Below are positions 6,955 to 7,918 of a stretch of DNA of 7,918 bases, one piece after another (the stretch's first letter is position 1; each line of letters opens with the position of its first letter). Where the stretch lies: contig NZ_JBASBH010000003.1 of assembly GCF_049651025.1 (NCBI RefSeq), positions 1-7,918 of the forward strand, given 5' to 3'. This stretch comes from Parvibaculum sp049651025. Lineage in GTDB: Bacteria > Pseudomonadota > Alphaproteobacteria > Parvibaculales > Parvibaculaceae. Position numbers and translations under genes: made by a program. The notes under the pieces are model-generated. The model made no database searches. It had not been told where the DNA came from and worked only from the letters and a program-made list of their open reading frames with translations.

Positions 6955-6965
6955 TCAGAACCGCA
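6944..6965. repeat. Perfect 22-base palindrome spanning two abutting stop codons
   Basis: The element is centred on GATC between 6954 and 6955. Each half reads TGCGGTTCTGA on its own strand and holds the last Arg and Phe codons plus TGA of one gene. It joins the ends of the autotransporter and the receptor genes with no spacer. It could form an 11-bp stem in either transcript, but no T-run follows in either direction, so a terminator role is uncertain. Confidence 0.85.
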
Positions 6966-7918
6966 CCGTCGCGCCCGCATAGGCGGCCCGGCCTTCGCCG
7001 GGGAAGTAGCGGTCATTGCCGAACGCATAGTCAGCGCGATCCGCATAGCGCGTATCGAAGATGTTGGAGAGGCGGCCGAAAAGGGAAAGGTTCTCGGTAA
7101 GCGAATATTCCGCCCGCAGGTTGAAGAGATCGTGGCCGTCATAGCGTTGCGTATTGCCCGCATCCATCCAGTAGGCGCCCATATGCACCCATTCCACTTC
7201 GGCGCGCGCCTTGTCGGCAGCGAATGTATAGCCGAGCCGCAGATTGGCGATGGTGCGCGGCGCTGTGTCCACATCGTCGCCCTTGAAGATTTGTTCCGAG
7301 CCGCCCGGCGGCAGGTGATTGAAGTCGTAAGTGTGGCGCGCATAGGTCGCCGACGCCGCAATGTCGAAATTCCACATCAAGGGCGCGGAGACTTCCGCCT
7401 CGATGCCCATGTGTTTCGTTCGTCCATCCGTCACATTGTTGCCGTTGGCGTCGCGAAAGTAGAAATTTCTCTTTGTCATGTAATAGGTCGCGACTTCGTA
7501 AGCCGCGCTGCCGATCTGTCCGCGTGCGCCGACTTCAATACTGTTCAGCACTTCCGATTTGACCTGGCTCGGATCGATCGGCGTCGCGGTGCCGGGAACT
7601 TTCTGCTGGCGATACATGTCGGTTGTCTGCGGCGCGCGCGCGGCGCGGGCGAGGTTGACGAAGCCCGTCACATTCTCGTTGAAGATATGCGTGAGGCCAA
7701 GCTTGGGCGTCGGATTTGAAAACGTGTCGACGCGGTTTGCCGGTCGTGCGAAGCGATCAAGCGCATAGACGGACACGCTTGTCGGCCCTGCAAGGTTTTC
7801 ATAATCGTAGCGCGTATATTCATAGCGCAATCCGGCGGTGAGCTGCGTCGTATCGCCAAGCTGCCAGATCGTATGCAGATAGGGCGCAAGCACCAGCGCC
7901 TTCACCGTGTAGTTGTAA
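6955..7918 (-). CDS. TonB-dependent outer-membrane receptor, C-terminal part (5' end outside window)
   Basis: Only the last 320 residues are visible; the frame is open to the window edge (first codons Tyr-Asn-Tyr-Thr), so the plug domain and signal peptide lie outside. What is seen is the later part of the 22-strand barrel. Family signs are the strand pattern LTAGLRYEYTRYDY, the segment FVNLARAARAPQTTDMYR (about 86-103, like the usual 'RAP...LY' motif), LNSIEVGARG (about 124-133, like 'E.G.K'), and the closing NIFDTRYADRADY...PGEGRAAYAGATVRF with the terminal Phe. Such receptors import ferric siderophores, heme, cobalamin or other ligands using TonB energy; the ending resembles siderophore receptors, but the ligand cannot be identified from this part. 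A GTG at 7905 could be mistaken for a start; it is an internal Val codon. The gene converges on the autotransporter with zero bases between stop codons. Confidence 0.93.
   Translation of the reverse strand, partial: YNYTVKALVLAPYLHTIWQLGDTTQLTAGLRYEYTRYDYENLAGPTSVSVYALDRFARPANRVDTFSNPTPKLGLTHIFNENVTGFVNLARAARAPQTTDMYRQQKVPGTATPIDPSQVKSEVLNSIEVGARGQIGSAAYEVATYYMTKRNFYFRDANGNNVTDGRTKHMGIEAEVSAPLMWNFDIAASATYARHTYDFNHLPPGGSEQIFKGDDVDTAPRTIANLRLGYTFAADKARAEVEWVHMGAYWMDAGNTQRYDGHDLFNLRAEYSLTENLSLFGRLSNIFDTRYADRADYAFGNDRYFPGEGRAAYAGATVRF

Overview
The window looks like a piece of an alphaproteobacterial chromosome. It is GC-rich with strongly GC-biased third codon positions, and it carries outer-membrane and envelope families common in that class: a 17-kDa-antigen type glycine-zipper lipoprotein, a YqjD/YqjE-like pair, a classical autotransporter and a TonB-dependent receptor. 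The genus cannot be fixed from the sequence; a Parvibaculum-like or other rhizobiales/sphingomonad-type organism would fit, but that is a guess. All seven genes are ordinary protein-coding genes. I see no tRNA, rRNA, CRISPR array, insertion sequence, prophage module or defence system.

Layout. Positions 15-1333 (minus strand) hold a compact envelope-stress type operon: a DUF883/YqjD-like membrane-tethered protein, then a PF07332 (YqjE/Holin-X) two-helix membrane protein, then a glycine-zipper lipoprotein whose start codon overlaps the previous stop. Positions 1427-2881 (minus) encode a full-length ClsA-type cardiolipin synthase with both HKD motifs intact. Positions 3072-3998 (minus) encode a NodD/NahR-like LysR regulator that starts with GTG. 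A 355-base divergent intergenic region containing a perfect 8-bp-arm inverted repeat separates the regulator from a plus-strand autotransporter (4354-6954) made of a signal peptide, a passenger of about a dozen N-x-G-x-I repeats and a C-terminal beta barrel. Running towards it, with no spacer at all, is the 3' part of a TonB-dependent receptor (6955 to beyond the window end).

How it may work together. The left half is membrane maintenance: phospholipid synthesis and envelope-tethered small proteins. The right half is surface biology: a regulator facing a surface-exposed autotransporter, next to a receptor for an iron-siderophore-like ligand. The LysR protein is the natural candidate to control the autotransporter, but this rests on gene orientation only.

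The most unusual details are: (i) the two outer-membrane genes end back-to-back, their stop codons abutting inside a 22-base perfect palindrome that arises because both proteins end in Arg-Phe with identical codons; (ii) the passenger part of the autotransporter is clearly AT-richer than its barrel and than the flanking genes; (iii) the lipoprotein stop codon is followed in frame by codons for Cys-Trp-Ile-Val, resembling the usual C-terminus of its family.
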